DNA of 38,717 nt, from NCBI GenBank assembly GCA_017436865.1, contig JAFSCH010000112.1:1-38717 (forward strand), in the 5' to 3' direction. A model generated the notes under the pieces. That model worked only from the letters and a program-made list of their open reading frames with translations, searched no databases and had not been told where the DNA came from. This stretch comes from Lachnospiraceae bacterium. GTDB taxonomy: Bacteria; Bacillota; Clostridia; Lachnospirales; Lachnospiraceae. Below are positions 34,798 to 38,717 of this stretch, one piece after another. Position 1 is the first letter of the stretch. Each line of letters starts with the position of its first letter. Made by a program: the position numbers and the translations under genes.

Positions 34798-34820
34798 AGC
34801 GGTAGTATGGAGGTGTGTTT

Positions 34821-37800
34821 ATGGCATCAAATAAGGAACAAATGGATCTTGGACAGTTGATATTACAGTCAGATATGGAAGCACTCTATATCAAAAATGT
34901 TCAGATAGAAGAAGAGTCCAATGAGCATGGAACGATGGTAATTCGTTTTCTTTCAGGCAAAAAGCTACAGTCAGCAGATGTATTACGCCATCAGGGTAGT
35001 AAGCTTCGACTGGTAACGACAGATGGCGAAACGGTATTTGCCGGCGAATGCGTAAACATCAATCTGATAAAAGAAAACGAATATGCAGAGATAGAAGTAG
35101 TTGCCAGAACCACATCCATTCAGACCGACAAGCAGGAAAAGACCAACACCTTTCAGGGAGTGGGAAAGACATTAAACAGCATTTTGGCTGTTGGTATCGG
35201 GAAAAGTGCGCTCATTCAGCTGGATCGTGATGTGACAATCGATGAAATGCTGTCACAGGAAAAGGAAACAGACTGGAGCTTTGGACGCAGGATTGCGAAT
35301 CAGTATCAGAAGCAGTTCTTCGTAAACAGCAAAGCAACAGGCTGTCAGATACATATCGGAGAAGTGCCTTTTCAAAAGAAAGAAGTAGGAACGATTCTGC
35401 ACAAAGCAGTGAGCAGAGATATTGATAAGGTAAGAAGCATGCAGGGCAATAAGTGCCCGGGCAATAACAGTCCGGCTGCTTCTGTATTCGAATATGAAGA
35501 AACGACACTGACCATCAGTGATCTTACGATAGGTGTCGGATACGCCATAGAGTATCAAGGAAGAACGCAGATAGTTACAAGAAGCCGTATCACCTGTGTA
35601 CAAGGTGTTCTGCAAAATGAGATAACCATTGTCCATGAGGAAGGCTTAAAGCCGTCTGTCAATCAGTCCATGGGAAGCATGAACCGTTCCAGTATTCTGA
35701 CAGGTACAGTTCTGGAAGTGGATGGAACCAATGTGAAGGTGGATTTCCATTCACCAAATGATGAACCACGGTGGATACCTTATGCCCATGCAGTCAGCAA
35801 TTATCTCTATTCCATGCCGGATGAGGGTGACACCGTATTTGTCTATTATGAAACAGGTGCCAGTGATAAAATCGTGTGCCTTGGAAGTAAGCATGTGAAG
35901 GAAAGCCCTGACTTTGCAAACTATCAGGAAAAGATGTTCACAGCCAATAACCGTATGATTAAGTTCGGTGATAAGTCCGTAAACCTCATTGGTAACAGAA
36001 GTGAATTAGATGGCTATGATGATAAACAGGCAAAGATTATTTTCAACGATGAAACAGGAATCGAGATTCAGAGCACCAATGATATTTTGGTGGAAACCAC
36101 AGATGGCGGACAGATTTCCTTTCAGGCAGTAAAGGAAGACTTCCCGGGAATGGACGAGCTGCGTCAAAAATTTGAGCGCATGTATGGCGAGGGAAACGAT
36201 AAGTACGAGGCTGACGGCGGTAAGGCTGATTTCGATGCCATGGCATATCTGCAAGGCAAGGAATGGGACAGGCTAAAGCAGAATATTAAGGATAACTTAA
36301 TGGCACCATTGCAAATCGTGGGAACTCTGCAGGAGCTTGCAGGAAGAATTGGCGGTTCAGATGAGACGGAGACAGAAGCTATGGAAGAGGCAGCACCGGA
36401 ATATACAGATGGTGTCATTGATATCTTTGCACTCAACAATCTGGTCTTAGAGGTAGGAACCACGACCATCAGCATCTCAAACGGTATCATACAGATCAAG
36501 ACAGGAACCTATATGCAGCTTGGCACAGACCGTTCCGTTACCTATGAGCATCTGGAGGATGCCAATTATACATGGCGTGACATGGCGCTTGATGTAGCGC
36601 AGCTTGCGCTTGATATTGTCGGTGCATTGCCGATTCCGGGTGTATCGACCGTAGCGAATCTTGCTAATGCAGGAATCTCACTGGCAAGAGGGGATTATGT
36701 TGGAGCTGCGATTTCGGCAGGAACAGCAGCGTTGTCACTGATACCGGGAGCTAATACTGCGGTAGCAGCCGGAAAAGCAGCAGTGACAGCAGCAACAAAA
36801 GCATCTAAAGTTGTAAAAGCAGTAAGTGCCGTTGCTAAGGCGGTAAAGGCATTAAAAACAGGAGCAGAAAGCGTAAACATGCTCCTTACCACTGGAATGG
36901 CAGTATATGATGTTGGAAAAGCGGTTGCAGACGGCTCCTTTGATTGGAATGACCCGGATTGCAGACAGGATGTGTTTAGTATTCTGCAGGGAGCACATTC
37001 CACAGGACAAATGGCATCAAGCAGAAAGAAAAAAGGCGATGGAGTAGATGCCGATAGTAATGATACCCATAAAATAAAAGATACGGAAAAGGATACCAAT
37101 AATCCTGCTGAAACAAATAAGCCGAAGCTGAATGAGAATTCCGATAACAGATGTAAGAATGGTGAGCCGATTGATATGGTCACAGGCAGTTACCTTGTGG
37201 AACAGTGTGATTTCATCATTAATGATGTGGTAGGAATCTTTGCAGTGGAACGTACCTATGAGTCATTGCTTTCCAAGAAGGATTCACCGATTGGACGAGG
37301 CTGGACCTTAAGCCTGTTCAGTAGGGCTTACATCTATGATGACAGAGTCGAAGTAGTTCTGCCCGATAACCATACAGAAACCTTCTTAAAAACTGCCCAA
37401 GGTTTCCGAAACCGTCGTGGTGGTACGAAGCGAATGACTCTGCATATGCAGGAGAATGGTTACCTTCTGACCGAAGCAAGGACAGGTATGACCAGATTTT
37501 ATGATGCAGATGGCAGGCTCCTTGTAATTACAGATGAGAATGGCAATAAGACCATATATCATTATATTGGAGATACCCTGCAAAGGATTTCCTTTGCCAG
37601 CGGTCAGTTTCTGGATTTCTTATGGGAAGATAATAAGATTATCTCCATGGAGGACTGTCTTGGTCGTAAAGTGGTCTACCATTACGAAGGTGACTTCCTG
37701 ACAGCGGTTGAGATGGTGACCGGTGGTATGGAAGCCTATGCGTATGATGCGGAAGGACACATCACGGACATCACAAATGCCAATGGTGAGACGTATGTAC

Positions 37801-38717
37801 ATAATGAGTATGATGCAAGCGGACGTGTGACCTTGCAGACCTTGTCAAATGGACAGGAATACATCCTGCTCTATGCGGATGATGACAGAACGAATACCTA
37901 TCTGGTTCCAGTCAATGGTAAGGAAATCAGATACATTTACAATAAGGACAGACAGCTTATCCGAACAGAGTATCAGGACGGTACCTGTGAGGAGACTGCA
38001 TATGACTGCTGGGAGAACCGAATCTGGGAAAAAGACCGCAATGGAAATGAAACACATCGTATCTATGATGAATACGGTCATCTTCTGGAAGAGAAGAAGC
38101 CAGATGGTCTTGTGATAACCTATCAATATGACCCGCAGGGAAACTGCATCCATATGGCAGATAACGCCGGACGTGAGAGCTGGTATGAGTATGACAGGAA
38201 CGGAAACCTGATTAAGGAAACAGAGCAGATGGATGCGTTTACACAGCGTGAGATATTCTATGAGTATGACAAGCATGGACGTGTGACTGCCTTTATCGAT
38301 TCGAATGGAAACAGGGAGTCTTTCCACTACAAGCATAAGTTCTGGAAATATACGACCTTTATCACTGCCGGAGGAACCCACTATGAGCATGGTCTTGACC
38401 GTGCCGGAAGACGTGTGACCACGAAGGATTCTGATGGCATTTCCAGCTATGCCTACAATAACTTCGATTTCCTCTGCATGGAGACAGACCCGCTTGGCAA
38501 TACGACCAAGTATCTCTATGACCGTGTACTGGATATGACAGGCGTGGTACAGCCCAAGCACTTCCAGCCGGCATCCAATGATGAGAAACGTGAGACTTAT
38601 ACCTATGATGCCCTGCATAACCGTCTTTCGAGGACGGATGCAGAAGGTGCCGTATTTGCCATGCTCAGAGATGGCGAAGGAAATATCATAAAGGAAATCA
38701 ATCCGAATGCCTATGAC
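34821..38717 (+). CDS. VgrG-like spike fused to a transmembrane segment and Rhs core (3' end outside window)
   Basis: The frame is open for 1299 codons to the window edge. An N-terminal gp27-like domain includes LRLVTTDGETVFAGE and KETDWSFGRRIANQY. An OB-fold begins at about residue 290 (ILTGTVLEVDGTNVKVDF). An Ala/Gly/Leu-rich hydrophobic segment at about 587-640 resembles effector transmembrane helices. From about residue 780 a DUF6531-like entry motif NGEPIDMVTGSYLVEQ leads into YD repeats typical of Rhs (YDADGRLL, DENGNKTIYHY). Rhs shells enclose a variable C-terminal toxin that is not in view. This is likely a second, large effector of the system. GGAGG lies about 10 bases before the ATG. 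Confidence 0.85.
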   Translation, partial: MASNKEQMDLGQLILQSDMEALYIKNVQIEEESNEHGTMVIRFLSGKKLQSADVLRHQGSKLRLVTTDGETVFAGECVNINLIKENEYAEIEVVARTTSIQTDKQEKTNTFQGVGKTLNSILAVGIGKSALIQLDRDVTIDEMLSQEKETDWSFGRRIANQYQKQFFVNSKATGCQIHIGEVPFQKKEVGTILHKAVSRDIDKVRSMQGNKCPGNNSPAASVFEYEETTLTISDLTIGVGYAIEYQGRTQIVTRSRITCVQGVLQNEITIVHEEGLKPSVNQSMGSMNRSSILTGTVLEVDGTNVKVDFHSPNDEPRWIPYAHAVSNYLYSMPDEGDTVFVYYETGASDKIVCLGSKHVKESPDFANYQEKMFTANNRMIKFGDKSVNLIGNRSELDGYDDKQAKIIFNDETGIEIQSTNDILVETTDGGQISFQAVKEDFPGMDELRQKFERMYGEGNDKYEADGGKADFDAMAYLQGKEWDRLKQNIKDNLMAPLQIVGTLQELAGRIGGSDETETEAMEEAAPEYTDGVIDIFALNNLVLEVGTTTISISNGIIQIKTGTYMQLGTDRSVTYEHLEDANYTWRDMALDVAQLALDIVGALPIPGVSTVANLANAGISLARGDYVGAAISAGTAALSLIPGANTAVAAGKAAVTAATKASKVVKAVSAVAKAVKALKTGAESVNMLLTTGMAVYDVGKAVADGSFDWNDPDCRQDVFSILQGAHSTGQMASSRKKKGDGVDADSNDTHKIKDTEKDTNNPAETNKPKLNENSDNRCKNGEPIDMVTGSYLVEQCDFIINDVVGIFAVERTYESLLSKKDSPIGRGWTLSLFSRAYIYDDRVEVVLPDNHTETFLKTAQGFRNRRGGTKRMTLHMQENGYLLTEARTGMTRFYDADGRLLVITDENGNKTIYHYIGDTLQRISFASGQFLDFLWEDNKIISMEDCLGRKVVYHYEGDFLTAVEMVTGGMEAYAYDAEGHITDITNANGETYVHNEYDASGRVTLQTLSNGQEYILLYADDDRTNTYLVPVNGKEIRYIYNKDRQLIRTEYQDGTCEETAYDCWENRIWEKDRNGNETHRIYDEYGHLLEEKKPDGLVITYQYDPQGNCIHMADNAGRESWYEYDRNGNLIKETEQMDAFTQREIFYEYDKHGRVTAFIDSNGNRESFHYKHKFWKYTTFITAGGTHYEHGLDRAGRRVTTKDSDGISSYAYNNFDFLCMETDPLGNTTKYLYDRVLDMTGVVQPKHFQPASNDEKRETYTYDALHNRLSRTDAEGAVFAMLRDGEGNIIKEINPNAYD

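Noticed and set aside
37845-38618. 257-aa minus-strand protein
   Set aside because: It lies opposite the Rhs repeats, has no ribosome site and reflects the repeat codon pattern.
1-38717. tRNA, rRNA, insertion sequences or integrase genes
   Set aside because: No cloverleaf, rRNA segment, transposase motif or inverted-repeat-bounded element was seen on either strand.

Overview
The window looks like a chromosome segment of a low-GC, Gram-positive anaerobe of the Lachnospiraceae type. The evidence is family-level: lone agrB, a DUF4250 protein, AT-rich intergenic DNA, strong AGGAGG-type ribosome sites, and a comEC...holA order common in Clostridia. I cannot name a species. Almost everything is on the + strand; agrB is the only convincing minus-strand gene.

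Region 1 (1-5785) is mostly housekeeping. It holds the 3' end of comEC, three 107-bp tandem repeats, a deleted nuclease-like pseudogene, a Nudix hydrolase, a HAD hydrolase, holA, a DUF4250 gene, a shared terminator and agrB.

Region 2 (6059-20210) is a long co-directional cluster that I read as a contractile injection system related to type VI secretion (T6SS). It encodes a membrane VWA protein, a large sheath-like protein that may fuse TssB and TssC, two Hcp-like tube proteins, a J-domain protein, two FHA proteins, a PP2C phosphatase, a membrane pseudophosphatase with a TPR/coiled-coil tail, two unrecognised proteins and an 871-aa Hsp70-like ATPase. I see no ClpV, no TssJLM membrane complex and no classic Ser/Thr kinase here.

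Region 3 (20231-29651) is an effector and immunity-like island. A PAAR-like (DUF4280) tip is fused to a GH19/lysozyme-like peptidoglycan hydrolase domain. Base composition becomes AT-rich inside this gene. It is followed by membrane-anchored proteins and lipoproteins that share shuffled modules, a 640-bp duplication, a frameshifted gene copy and an orphan gene tail. I infer that these protect against cell-wall-targeting effectors.

Region 4 (29671-38717, open at the right edge) returns to cluster-like composition. It has a possible baseplate protein, a DcrB/Eag-like putative effector chaperone, a VgrG-like spike, a pentapeptide-like protein, two small unknown proteins and a large VgrG-transmembrane-Rhs fusion whose toxin end lies outside the window.

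As a working model (inference), the tube and sheath carry VgrG/PAAR spikes. PP2C, FHA and VWA proteins regulate assembly, and the Hsp70/J pair may remodel it. The PAAR-hydrolase and VgrG-Rhs proteins are the cargo.
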